Source: Bacteroidales bacterium
GTDB lineage: Bacteria > Bacteroidota > Bacteroidia > Bacteroidales > JAOZVK01
Length of the DNA: 12,979 nt
Direction of reading: 5' to 3'
NCBI GenBank assembly: GCA_029938185.1
Contig: JAOZVK010000106.1
Location: 1-12,979, forward strand
The notes beneath the pieces were generated by a model. It did not search any database. It was not told the DNA's origin and saw only the letters and a list, made by a program, of their open reading frames with translations. This document shows positions 1 through 6,869 of the stretch, one piece after another (the first letter of the stretch is position 1; each line of letters begins with the position of its first letter). The position numbers and the translations under genes are program-made.

Positions 1-62
1 CATACAACGAATATAAGTAATAATATGTGACATGTTTCAAACCACAACAATATTAATAAAAT

Positions 63-96
63 ACGTAAGCAACTTGAAAAGGTTCGAAGAGCCTTA
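63..96 (+). repeat. Partial copy of the dispersed boundary repeat
   Basis: The plus strand reads CGTAAGCAACT, a short spacer, then an AGGTTCGAAGAGCCTTA hairpin. The same two blocks in the same order occur on the minus strand in the two 105-base repeats at 12118-12222 and 12703-12807 (GCGTAAGCAACTATAAAT followed by AGGTCGAAGACCTTA). Only this end of the repeat is recognisable; the bases before position 50 do not align convincingly. The copy lies just downstream of the AAA ATPase gene and runs into its stop codon. Confidence 0.6.
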
Positions 97-102
97 TTTT
101 TT
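79..102. terminator. Hairpin overlapping ATPase stop codon, likely terminator
   Basis: AAGGTTC (79-85) pairs with GAGCCTT (89-95), with one T-G wobble and the triloop GAA. On the plus strand it is followed by A and six T (97-102). On the minus strand, in the ATPase gene's direction, the stem is followed by a TTTTC tract. It can therefore serve as an intrinsic terminator in both directions. The ATPase stop codon (94-96) overlaps the stem. Confidence 0.55.
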
Positions 103-1260
103 ATTGTGAAGTTTCAATTTTACGAATGCTTTCATTAAAGGATTTTTAAGTTTATATTTTGTTTTCCCAGAACGTCCATGTTTTTCAAGAATTTCGGCAC
201 GTTCTTTTTTACAAAGCATTCCTAAATTATAATTTATAGATTCTTTTTTTAGTCCTTTAGTGGTTAGTTTATTAAACTTATCAAGAACCTCATCAGTACT
301 AAACAAATTATTTTCGTCAGTACTTGCCATTGCACATGCCAACACAACATCTTCAAATTGGTTTTTCTTTTTGGCACTTGATATAGCTTTTTTGTATGCT
401 GTGCGAATACTATGGTCAGAGTTTTCGATACTTTTTTTTACAGCAAAATTAAAATGATTTTCAGTTACTGTGTTTGTATTGTCATCAACAACATTTTTCG
501 AAACAAATTTACATAAAAGATGAGTATAATGTGGAAACCCTGATGAGTATTCAATAATTTTATCAAGTATATTTTGCTTTATATCTATTTTAAGAATATT
601 CATACTATTCATAACAAAACTGGCTGACTCTTCTTTTGTCATTTCGGTCATTTCTATTTGCTTTAGACATCTTTCCAGAGATGGATGTTTGCCAATAAGC
701 TGATTTACATTATTGCCAATTCCCACAATAAGAATTGTTATGTTCGAGATATTATCGGAAAGAGTTTTGATAGTATCAGCCATTTTGTTTTTAGTTTCTT
801 TGTCATTGATACTATCAAATTCATCGAAAATGATAAGAATATTGTCAAATATATTGTAAAAAACATTTTCAATATCACTAGCATCTATTTTATCTTTATT
901 GGGCAGTCTTAGTCTTGTGTAATATTTTATTTCCTTTTTGTTAAAACCAATTTCATTTTCTTTTTTAATTAGTTTAATTTTCGTTACAGCTTTTTCCCAA
1001 ATTGATTTAAAATCATCGGTTCTGTTACAGGTTATTTTTGAGCTTGTAATATTTTTAAATAGCTGTGTAACAATATTTGCAAGTGATGTTTTTCCTACAC
1101 CTCTTCCTCCATACAATACAGCATGTTCTCCTCGTTCTTCGATAACACTTTTTATTTTTTCGACATGCATATGCCTTCCAACAAACAAATCAATATTTTC
1201 GATTGGTGCCGAAGGACTAAATATATTATAAATCAATTCTAATTTTTGTTCTCTATTCAT
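94..1260 (-). CDS. AAA+ ATPase, Orc1/Cdc6- or STAND-like, with C-terminal winged helix
   Basis: This is a 388-residue cytosolic P-loop ATPase. A conserved box LFVGR lies at about residues 25-29, Walker A GGRGVGKTS at 51-59, Walker B ILIIFDEFD at 141-149, and a sensor-1-like strand ILIVGIGNN at 176-184. A helical lid with the SGFPHYTHLL element typical of Orc1/Cdc6-like and MCM-like AAA families follows, then a C-terminal segment (about 300-380) with winged-helix character. The order resembles archaeal Cdc6-type and AAA_16/AAA_22 ATPases of unknown role rather than DnaA or DnaC. No signal peptide or membrane segment is seen. The start lies 8 bases after the stop of the cyclotransferase gene, so the two are probably co-transcribed; the start region is A/T-rich with no Shine-Dalgarno motif. 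The stop codon lies in a terminator-like hairpin. What it acts on is unknown; DNA binding through the winged helix is an inference. Confidence 0.85.
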   Translation of the reverse strand: MNREQKLELIYNIFSPSAPIENIDLFVGRHMHVEKIKSVIEERGEHAVLYGGRGVGKTSLANIVTQLFKNITSSKITCNRTDDFKSIWEKAVTKIKLIKKENEIGFNKKEIKYYTRLRLPNKDKIDASDIENVFYNIFDNILIIFDEFDSINDKETKNKMADTIKTLSDNISNITILIVGIGNNVNQLIGKHPSLERCLKQIEMTEMTKEESASFVMNSMNILKIDIKQNILDKIIEYSSGFPHYTHLLCKFVSKNVVDDNTNTVTENHFNFAVKKSIENSDHSIRTAYKKAISSAKKKNQFEDVVLACAMASTDENNLFSTDEVLDKFNKLTTKGLKKESINYNLGMLCKKERAEILEKHGRSGKTKYKLKNPLMKAFVKLKLHNKK

Positions 1261-1268
1261 TGTTTATA

Positions 1269-2387
1269 TTATTTAATTTCGATTTCAAACATTTTAGGCC
1301 ATTTTTTGCCAGTAACAAAAAGTCTTTTATTTATATAATCATATGCAATACCATTCAAGACATCGGTATTATCCTTATATTCTTTTTTCGATAATATATT
1401 TTTTAGATTTATATAAGCTAAAACTTTTCCTGTTACTGGGTCGATTCGTGCAATTATATCTTTCAAATATATATTAGCAAATATTTCACCATTTATATAC
1501 TCAAGTTCGTTCAAATTATTTACAATACCATTGTTATCAAATACTTCGATTTTTTTTATTTGTGAATATGTGTGAGTATCAAGAAAATATAAGTTGTGAG
1601 TACCATCGCTCATTATTAGATTTGTACCATCGTTTGTCAAACCCCAACCTTCGGTATAATAATTGAATTTACCAATAAGTTTAAATGTCTCTTTTTCATA
1701 GATATAACCAATATTAGATTGCCAACTCAATTGTATAATTTTATTATTGAAAATGGTAATTCCTTCACCAAAAATATTTCCTGGAACTGTTATACTTTGC
1801 AAAATTTCGCCACTTTCCAGCTTAACTTTTCTCAAAGTCGATTCTTCCTTTATTCCAGTTGCTTCATATATAAATCCGTTTTCATATAATAGTCCTTGTG
1901 TATATGCCATTATATCATGCGGATAAGCATTAATTATTTTGAATCCATTTGTTACTGGAATAATATCTGAAAACAAAACTACATTTATTTTTTTGTTCAT
2001 TCTTTGTCCTTTAACAAATAATATTGCTTCTATTTCAATATTACCAACTTTAGATTTTTTTGAGTTCCATGAAAGTGTTTCAGGAAGTTTTTTTGTAGTA
2101 ATAATATACTTATTATCTACAAATAGTTGAATAGAGTCAACGTTTATGCTATCGCTCAAATCAAGATTGATATAAATATCATCACCAACAACAAAATTGG
2201 TTTTAACGGTATCTTTTAATGATATTAACAAATAATTTTTTTGAACTTTTTTTATTTCATTTTTTTCAATAGTACTTTTTGTACTATCTGTTTTAATTGT
2301 ATTATTTTTTTTGTTGGTTTCACCACATGAATATATTAACAATAGTTTTATTGAAATTATATAAAAAATATATTTTGTTTTTTTCAT
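1269..2387 (-). CDS. Glutamine cyclotransferase family lipoprotein (beta-propeller)
   Basis: This 372-residue protein has a lipoprotein signal peptide: a KK-rich N-terminus, a hydrophobic core and a lipobox IYSC with Cys21. A low-complexity Lys/Asn/Thr linker follows. Residues about 60-140 look like a small beta-sandwich (Ig-like, inferred). Residues 148-372 match the plant-type glutaminyl-peptide cyclotransferase family (Glu_cyclase_2): YPHD at 155-158, YTQGL at 162-166, GEG at 207-209, EGWGLT at 246-251, SDGT at 260-263, LNELEY at 292-297, NGIAYD at 345-350 and TGKKWP at 359-364. Family members convert N-terminal glutamine to pyroglutamate, releasing ammonia; the expected site here is the periplasm or an envelope membrane face. 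The start is fixed by the signal peptide, with a boundary hairpin 13 bases upstream. It sits 90 bases after the UbiB gene and 8 before the ATPase gene. Confidence 0.9.
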   Translation of the reverse strand: MKKTKYIFYIISIKLLLIYSCGETNKKNNTIKTDSTKSTIEKNEIKKVQKNYLLISLKDTVKTNFVVGDDIYINLDLSDSINVDSIQLFVDNKYIITTKKLPETLSWNSKKSKVGNIEIEAILFVKGQRMNKKINVVLFSDIIPVTNGFKIINAYPHDIMAYTQGLLYENGFIYEATGIKEESTLRKVKLESGEILQSITVPGNIFGEGITIFNNKIIQLSWQSNIGYIYEKETFKLIGKFNYYTEGWGLTNDGTNLIMSDGTHNLYFLDTHTYSQIKKIEVFDNNGIVNNLNELEYINGEIFANIYLKDIIARIDPVTGKVLAYINLKNILSKKEYKDNTDVLNGIAYDYINKRLFVTGKKWPKMFEIEIK

Positions 2388-2400
2388 TTGAATATAATTA

Positions 2401-2413
2401 AGGTCTTCGACCT
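2401..2413 (-). promoter_or_regulatory. Boundary hairpin upstream of cyclotransferase lipoprotein
   Basis: This is a perfect 5-bp stem with a triloop, read on the minus strand as AAATAGGTCGAAGACCTTA. It lies 13 bases before the ATG at 2387. The same 13-base palindrome occurs at 8876-8888, 12120-12132 and 12705-12717. It lies in the 90-base gap between the UbiB stop and this lipoprotein, so it could be a leader hairpin, a processing site, or a terminator for plus-strand transcripts. Only the repetition and position are observed; the role is inferred. Confidence 0.6.
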
Positions 2414-2477
2414 ATTTAATGACATTTATGATTGATATGTAATTAATTGTAATTCAGGAAATAAAACTATTAAAGAA

Positions 2478-4166
2478 CTATTTTTTTCCATTTCTATGCC
2501 TAAGCACATAAAAAAACAGAATAATACTTAAAAATATAGCCAAAGCAAAGCCTACAATACTTGTTAATGGCATACCAAAAAAGAATGGAATTTGTGCAGG
2601 ATTACTATTAATCATTATAGCCGAAGCAATTACAAGCGATATTATAAGGAATGTAAGAACAAAACGATTTGTTAGAATATCAATTTTTTTGATTAACTTT
2701 TCATAGCCAATTACCTCAATATTAACATGAAGTTTTCCATTTCTTATTTTTTTTAAAATAAATTTTAAATCAATTGGAGAACTGGAAAGGAAAGATATTA
2801 AGTGAGAAAAAGTGTAACTAAATTCTGATTTCATATTCTCTACAGAATATTGTTCTCTAATAAGTTTAGCACCATAAGGACGAATAAACTTAAGAGTCTG
2901 AAAATCTGGATGTAACTTACTTCCAATCCCTTCAAGAATTGCTAATGCTCTTAGAATTAAAAAAATAGAACCAGGTATTTGTAGTTGATAATCGTATATA
3001 ATTTTTTGTAAACGTCTAGCCAATTCACTCATTCCCATACGGTCTACATCAAGAATAACAAAATCGTCTATTAATTCTTCAAGGTCTTTTTCAAAAGCCC
3101 CTAAATCTTCTATTTCACTATTAATTGCAAGCCTTTGTATACTAATTGCCAGCTTTTTGGGGTCTTGACTTGCTAAACCCATAAGTACATTCGAAAAATT
3201 ATATTTTTCTCTTTTTGTTAGCTTTCCTATCATTCCATAATCGACCAAAGCAATTGTTCCGTTGGGTTGTACCAAAACATTACCTGGATGTGGGTCGGCA
3301 TGGAAAAAGCCATATTCAAAAATTTGGGTTAAATAAATTGCCATTCCATTTTCGGCAATTATTTTGGGATTTAAACCCCATTTTTCTAATTGATTTATAT
3401 CAGATATTTTACAACCCGAAATAAATTCTATTACTAATATTTTTTCACTAGTATATTCTCTATATGGTTTAGGGATATATAAGTTTTTTTGATCTTGATA
3501 AATTGTTCTGAATTGTTGAATACTTCTTGCTTCTGTATTGTAGTTCAGTTCTTTGTACATTGTTTTTTCAAATGTATCAACTACTTCTATTGGGTTAAGT
3601 ATTCCAATATTTACAAAATAATTTTCGGTTAGTTTAACAAATTCACGCAATAGTCTTAAATCTGTTTTTACTTTATTTTCGGCACCTGGTCTTTGGATTT
3701 TAACAACTACATCATCTCCATTAATCAATCTTGCTCTATGTACTTGTCCTATTGATGCTGAACCTATTGGCTTATTATCAAAATAAGAAAAAAGTTCACT
3801 GATTTTTTTCTCTGTTCTTCTTTCTATAATTTCTTTTGCTATTTTCGTTTCAAACGGAGGAACATGACTTTGAAGTTTAGTAAACTCATAAATAAGTCCT
3901 TCGGGTAATAAATCGGGGCGGTTACTCAATAGTTGGGCTAATTTTACAAAAGTTGGTCCTAAATCTTCAATTACCATTCTTATACGTTCCCATCTCGAAA
4001 ATTCGAAAATAGATTGATCACTACGTTGCCAAATAACTTGCATTTTGGGTGGTATAAACTTTTTTAATGCAGTTGATGTAATTATATCTTCAAAACTATA
4101 CTTTACTAGAATATTAATTACTTGACTAAGTCTAGTTATATTTTTTACAGTTTTATCAAGAAACAT
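2478..4166 (-). CDS. ABC1/UbiB/AarF family atypical kinase
   Basis: This 562-residue protein is a full-length member of the UbiB family of protein-kinase-like ATPases, linked in other organisms to ubiquinone or isoprenoid-lipid homeostasis. Family landmarks appear in order: GPTFVKLAQLLSNRPDLLP (70-88), the Ala-rich loop PIGSASIGQVHRA (133-145), the ATP lysine in VVVKIQRPG (Lys156), ELNYNTEA (206-213), the catalytic block HADPHPGN (289-296) and the metal-binding DYG (309-311). The C-terminus (about 500-558) has two strongly hydrophobic helices around a Pro-rich turn, which should anchor it in the inner membrane. The usual KxGQ motif reads KLAQ (75-78). The start is the ATG in front of the conserved N-terminal helix. 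It is co-oriented with the phasin genes but separated from them by a terminator, so it probably has its own promoter. The substrate is unknown. Confidence 0.93.
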   Translation of the reverse strand: MFLDKTVKNITRLSQVINILVKYSFEDIITSTALKKFIPPKMQVIWQRSDQSIFEFSRWERIRMVIEDLGPTFVKLAQLLSNRPDLLPEGLIYEFTKLQSHVPPFETKIAKEIIERRTEKKISELFSYFDNKPIGSASIGQVHRARLINGDDVVVKIQRPGAENKVKTDLRLLREFVKLTENYFVNIGILNPIEVVDTFEKTMYKELNYNTEARSIQQFRTIYQDQKNLYIPKPYREYTSEKILVIEFISGCKISDINQLEKWGLNPKIIAENGMAIYLTQIFEYGFFHADPHPGNVLVQPNGTIALVDYGMIGKLTKREKYNFSNVLMGLASQDPKKLAISIQRLAINSEIEDLGAFEKDLEELIDDFVILDVDRMGMSELARRLQKIIYDYQLQIPGSIFLILRALAILEGIGSKLHPDFQTLKFIRPYGAKLIREQYSVENMKSEFSYTFSHLISFLSSSPIDLKFILKKIRNGKLHVNIEVIGYEKLIKKIDILTNRFVLTFLIISLVIASAIMINSNPAQIPFFFGMPLTSIVGFALAIFLSIILFFYVLRHRNGKK

Positions 4167-4266
4167 AAAATTAGCTTAACTTTTTAGTGAAAATTAAAAA
4201 ATAATATAATTTATTTTTCACATATTTTTTAATTAATTAAAATTATTTATTTGTTTATAAATCTCC

Positions 4267-4274
4267 CAAATTTA
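4267..4274 (-). promoter_or_regulatory. Possible -7 element for the UbiB gene
   Basis: The minus strand reads TAAATTTG, an exact match to the Bacteroidota -7 consensus TAnnTTTG, about 100 bases before the UbiB start and downstream of the phasin terminator. No TTG or TTTG is found at the expected spacing upstream. In such AT-rich DNA a single 8-base match can be chance. Confidence 0.2.
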
Positions 4275-4388
4275 ATACATTTTTTTAACTAATTATTATC
4301 TTTATTTATTTTATTAAATTATTAATGGTATTAAAAAAACTATTTTTATATAACATACTGAAACACAATTGCAAATACTTAAAACAAC

Positions 4389-4421
4389 AAAAGCCGGATA
4401 CTTTATAGTACCGGCTTTTTT
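4389..4421. terminator. Strong intrinsic terminator after the phasin genes
   Basis: AAAAGCCGG (4389-4397) pairs with CCGGCTTTT (4411-4419). The inner TACT and AGTA arms extend the stem, leaving one bulged A and a TTAT loop. On the plus strand it is followed by a T-tract to 4421; on the minus strand by TTTT and a T-rich stretch. It lies 44 bases after the second phasin stop codon and is the most GC-rich hairpin in the area, so it most likely ends the phasin transcript. A second small inverted repeat, CTTCTA/TAGAAG, sits at 4422-4441. Confidence 0.8.
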
Positions 4422-4464
4422 CTTCTACTAAAAAATAGAAGCAAATATTTAATTAGTTATATTA

Positions 4465-4803
4465 CTATTCAGTTGTATTTGCTTTTTTTTCAGCTTCTTC
4501 TTTTTTAGCTACTGCTGCTTCCAAAACTGCAACTCTATTTTTTAAACTATCTAGGTCTGATGATGTAGCAAAACTAAATGATTTTACTAATTTTTCAACA
4601 ACACTACCAAATTGATTTTCTAATTCATCTTTTTTAGTATCTGTATTTTTCAAAAATTCATCAAAGATTTTTTCACCTTCATCTTCAGATATTTTACCAT
4701 CTCCTACTAAACCTTCAACAGTTTTTTGAAATCTATCGGTTGTTAATGAAACAAAACCAACTCCTGTATATACAAATTTTTTAAATAAGCTTTCTAAATC
4801 CAT
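4465..4803 (-). CDS. Phasin family protein (second of tandem pair)
   Basis: This 112-residue, highly charged, all-helical protein begins with SLFKKFVYTGVG (5-16), a segment shared nearly exactly with the upstream neighbour. An amphipathic Lys/Glu-rich helical part ends in a coiled-coil-like heptad stretch (about 80-108) rich in Ala, Lys and Glu. The layout resembles the short proteins annotated as phasin family or polyhydroxyalkanoate synthesis regulator phasin (COG3937-like). It has no signal peptide. No PHA synthase gene is in the window, so a granule-coating role is not supported locally. It follows the paralogue by 35 bases and precedes a strong terminator, giving a two-gene unit. A scaffold or lipid-surface role is possible; assignment rests on pattern only. 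Confidence 0.75.
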   Translation of the reverse strand: MDLESLFKKFVYTGVGFVSLTTDRFQKTVEGLVGDGKISEDEGEKIFDEFLKNTDTKKDELENQFGSVVEKLVKSFSFATSSDLDSLKNRVAVLEAAVAKKEEAEKKANTTE

Positions 4804-4838
4804 TTTTTTATATTTTTATTATAATTATACAATATTAT

Positions 4839-5150
4839 TTATTTTTTTTCTTCTAATAAATCTTCTAAAACTTTAATTCTGTTAGTTAATTCTTCAACCT
4901 CGCTTGAAGTAGCATAGCTAAATTTTTTAACAACTTTTTCAACAACACTTTTTAGTTGAACTTCAAGTTCTGATTTTTTTGTTTCAGTATTTTTGAAAAA
5001 ATCTTCAACTAATTTTTTTCCTTCTTTAGCTGAAATTTTATCTTCGTCTATTAATTCATTAACTACTTTTTGCATTTTTTCTTTAGTTAAAGAAACTAAA
5101 CCTACTCCAGTATAAACAAATTTTTTAAATAATCCTTCTAAATTCTCCAT
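4839..5150 (-). CDS. Phasin family protein (first of tandem pair)
   Basis: This 103-residue paralogue of the next gene shares GLFKKFVYTGVGLVSLT near its N-terminus, the KISxxEGxK segment in the middle, the TxTKKxELE segment, and an SVVEKxVKxFSxATSS block before a C-terminal coiled coil. The divergence lies mainly in the C-terminal tail, which is shorter here and ends in Glu/Lys residues. It is the promoter-proximal gene of the pair, with a candidate Bacteroidota promoter about 50 bases upstream. The duplication suggests two subunits that associate through the coiled coils, or dosage; both are inferences. Confidence 0.75.
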   Translation of the reverse strand: MENLEGLFKKFVYTGVGLVSLTKEKMQKVVNELIDEDKISAKEGKKLVEDFFKNTETKKSELEVQLKSVVEKVVKKFSYATSSEVEELTNRIKVLEDLLEEKK

Positions 5151-5588
5151 AATTTAATTTTAATTATTAGTAATAATTAATATGTGTTTTTTAATTATGG
5201 TGCAATATTAGATGATATTAAACTATTATGCAATTAATTTAGTTATTTTTAACAGCATATATAATTCTTATTAACATATTATTCAAAATAATGATATTGT
5301 AAGTAGTTGATTATGAGTTGTTATTAAAAAAGTGTTTTAGTAAAAAAACACACATATATCTTTATTTTTTTAACATTAATGTACAATAACTAAAGGTAGG
5401 CTATGTTTTCTAAGTTCGAAAAAGTATATGTGAGCATTTTTACTTATTTTGTATAAATATTATTATATACAACTTAATATATATAATAGGTTCGTAAAGT
5501 TTATTTATGTACAAATTTATTTTTACTTTTTAATTAGCTGATAATCAATAATAGTAACTTTATTTTTGTCTGTAAAAAGTAAAAAGGC
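5151..5588. other. 438-base AT-rich spacer without a gene
   Basis: No convincing reading frame lies between the phasin start and the hydrolase stop. It holds the likely phasin promoter near 5203-5233, a 7-bp AT-rich stem GTGTTTT/AAAACAC at 5332-5351 with no T-tract, and a 12-base inverted repeat TTTTTACTTTTT (5520-5531) / AAAAAGTAAAAA (5574-5585). The latter's right arm runs into the hairpin at the hydrolase stop codon. The rest is low-complexity. Confidence 0.6.
5203..5233 (-). promoter_or_regulatory. Candidate Bacteroidota promoter of the phasin pair
   Basis: The minus strand has TTG (5233-5231), 20 bases, then TAATATTG (5210-5203). This fits the Bacteroidota primary-sigma pattern TTTG or TTG, about 19-21 bases, TAnnTTTG, with one mismatch in the -7 box. 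A start of transcription near 5197 would give a leader of roughly 45-50 bases before the ATG at 5150. It rests on a pattern match in AT-rich DNA. Confidence 0.4.
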
Positions 5589-5599
5589 TCAAAGAGTCT
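5585..5599. terminator. Hairpin containing the hydrolase stop codon
   Basis: AGGCTC (5585-5590) pairs with GAGTCT (5594-5599) on the plus strand, with one G-T wobble and an AAA loop, preceded by five A. Read in the gene's direction the stem is followed by TTTTTACTTTTT, a plausible intrinsic terminator. The stop codon TGA (5589-5591) and the last codons, for Glu-Thr-Leu, lie inside it. Sequence and polarity match the boundary hairpin family, antisense to the gene. Confidence 0.55.
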
Positions 5600-6524
5600 C
5601 CTGTTTTCCATTAAGCTTCGCATTTATAAAATCAACTATTTTTTCGATTGCCTCATCAGCTTCAGGGATAACTCTTTGAAACAGATGCCACCAATGCATT
5701 AATCCATCCCATTCTTGTAATTCTACTTCCACACCAAATTTTTTGGCTCTATCTGCAATTCTGGTAGCATCGCTATAAAGCATTTCTGCGTTACTTGTTT
5801 GTATTAATAGTGGTGCAATGCCTGACAGGTCAGCATATAAAGGTGAAATTAAAGGGTTTTTTACATCGTGGGAGCCTACATACATTTTTATCCATTTATT
5901 CATTTTACGTTCATCAACAAGTGGGTCATCTGTATTCGTTTTTATTGATTCGCCAGTTGCAGCCAAATCAACCCATGGTGATAAACAAAATGCTGCCTTT
6001 GGTTGTGGTAGGTTTAGGTCTTTGAGTGCTACCAATGTTGCAATTGTTAGTCCACCTCCTGCGGAATCGCCTCCTATAATTATATTTTCTGGTTTTTTTC
6101 CTCTTTTTAGTAATGATTTATAACTTGCTATGGCATCTTCAATTGCAGCTGGAAATTTATTTTCAGGAGCTTTTCTATAATCGACTAAAACTGATATGAT
6201 TTTAGTTTTTTTTGCAATTTTACCAACCAATGATCTATGTGTATGCATAGAACCTATAGTGTATCCACCTCCATGAAAATATAATAAAACTTTATCTCTA
6301 TTAGATTTGTTTGGAATTATCACTTCTACATTAACTTCTGTTTCGCTATCTTTTCCTATCTTTACTCTTTTATAATGTACTCCCCAGGGTAATAAATAAA
6401 AAAAAGTCCCCATTTCAAGAAGATGCCTCATATGATGCAAACGTGGAGTTTTATCAGCTTCTTTCAAAGGTGCTACTGCTGAGTTAAGCATTTTCTTTAC
6501 CGAATCATGTCTTTTTGATGCCAT
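5589..6524 (-). CDS. Alpha/beta hydrolase, hormone-sensitive-lipase (GDXG) type esterase
   Basis: This 311-residue soluble enzyme belongs to the HSL-like family that hydrolyses carboxyl esters. The oxyanion-hole motif HGGGY is at residues 84-88, the nucleophile elbow GDSAGGG at 152-158 (Ser154), an acid in AEMLYSDA at Asp252, and the catalytic His277 in MHWWHLF. DYRKAPENKFPAA (115-127) is the conserved family segment before the nucleophile. The N-terminal 50 residues, with HHMRHLLEMG, would form the cap. No signal peptide is seen, so it is probably cytosolic. The start MASKRH at 6524 is preceded by an A-run typical of this genome. The gene stands alone, 345 bases from the next minus-strand gene. 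Its last three residues (Glu-Thr-Leu) are encoded by a repeat-family hairpin. The natural substrate cannot be told from sequence. Confidence 0.92.
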   Translation of the reverse strand: MASKRHDSVKKMLNSAVAPLKEADKTPRLHHMRHLLEMGTFFYLLPWGVHYKRVKIGKDSETEVNVEVIIPNKSNRDKVLLYFHGGGYTIGSMHTHRSLVGKIAKKTKIISVLVDYRKAPENKFPAAIEDAIASYKSLLKRGKKPENIIIGGDSAGGGLTIATLVALKDLNLPQPKAAFCLSPWVDLAATGESIKTNTDDPLVDERKMNKWIKMYVGSHDVKNPLISPLYADLSGIAPLLIQTSNAEMLYSDATRIADRAKKFGVEVELQEWDGLMHWWHLFQRVIPEADEAIEKIVDFINAKLNGKQETL

Positions 6525-6869
6525 TTCAATTTTTTTATAGTTCGCTAAAGTATATATTATTAATTTAATTACTCATGTTTTATAACAGATGTGAGTTTAA
6601 TAAAATATTCAAACAAAAAAATTAGGGTGTTATAGTTGTTTAATGTTGCTTGCGCATAATATATATTAACTATAATTCAAAAGATAAACATAAGTAGGTT
6701 ATCATATAAAATCGACACTTTGTTAAGTTATAACTTATTGTAATTCTGGTGTAAACAAAATTATCAATTGTTTATTATCAATTGTCAATTACTTAATACA
6801 AAATATTTGTAAACTTTTGTATATTATAGGTATTTGAAAAAAATTATTAAGTTTTTACAAATTTGAATT
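6525..6869. other. 345-base spacer between hydrolase and HEAT-cyclophilin genes
   Basis: No gene is seen. The spacer carries a diverged repeat copy (6645-6737). Near 6761-6790, TTATCAATTGT is repeated directly (6761-6771, 6775-6785), giving two CAATTG palindromes and a further TCAATT. Just before the hydrolase ATG the minus strand has GCGAACTATAAAAAAA, resembling GCAACTATAAAT in the 105-base repeats. No good promoter match was found for the hydrolase. Confidence 0.5.
6645..6737 (-). repeat. Diverged copy of the 105-base dispersed repeat
   Basis: On the plus strand, blocks in order match the repeats at 12118-12222 and 12703-12807: GTTGCTTGCGCAT (against GTTGCTTACGCAT), then an ATTCAAAAG-like block, CATAAGTA, and ATCGACACTTTGTTAAGT (against GTCGAAAAACTTTTGTAACAGT). 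Spacing is only roughly preserved and the AGGTC hairpin end is missing. Aligned by eye. Confidence 0.4.

Noticed and set aside
938..1231. 97-codon plus-strand open frame opposite the ATPase
   Set aside because: Antisense to the Walker A region of a clear ATPase gene; it has no independent features.
5795..6123. Two plus-strand open frames of 76 and 101 codons
   Set aside because: They lie wholly inside the hydrolase gene on the other strand, which has a full catalytic triad; these are antisense shadows.
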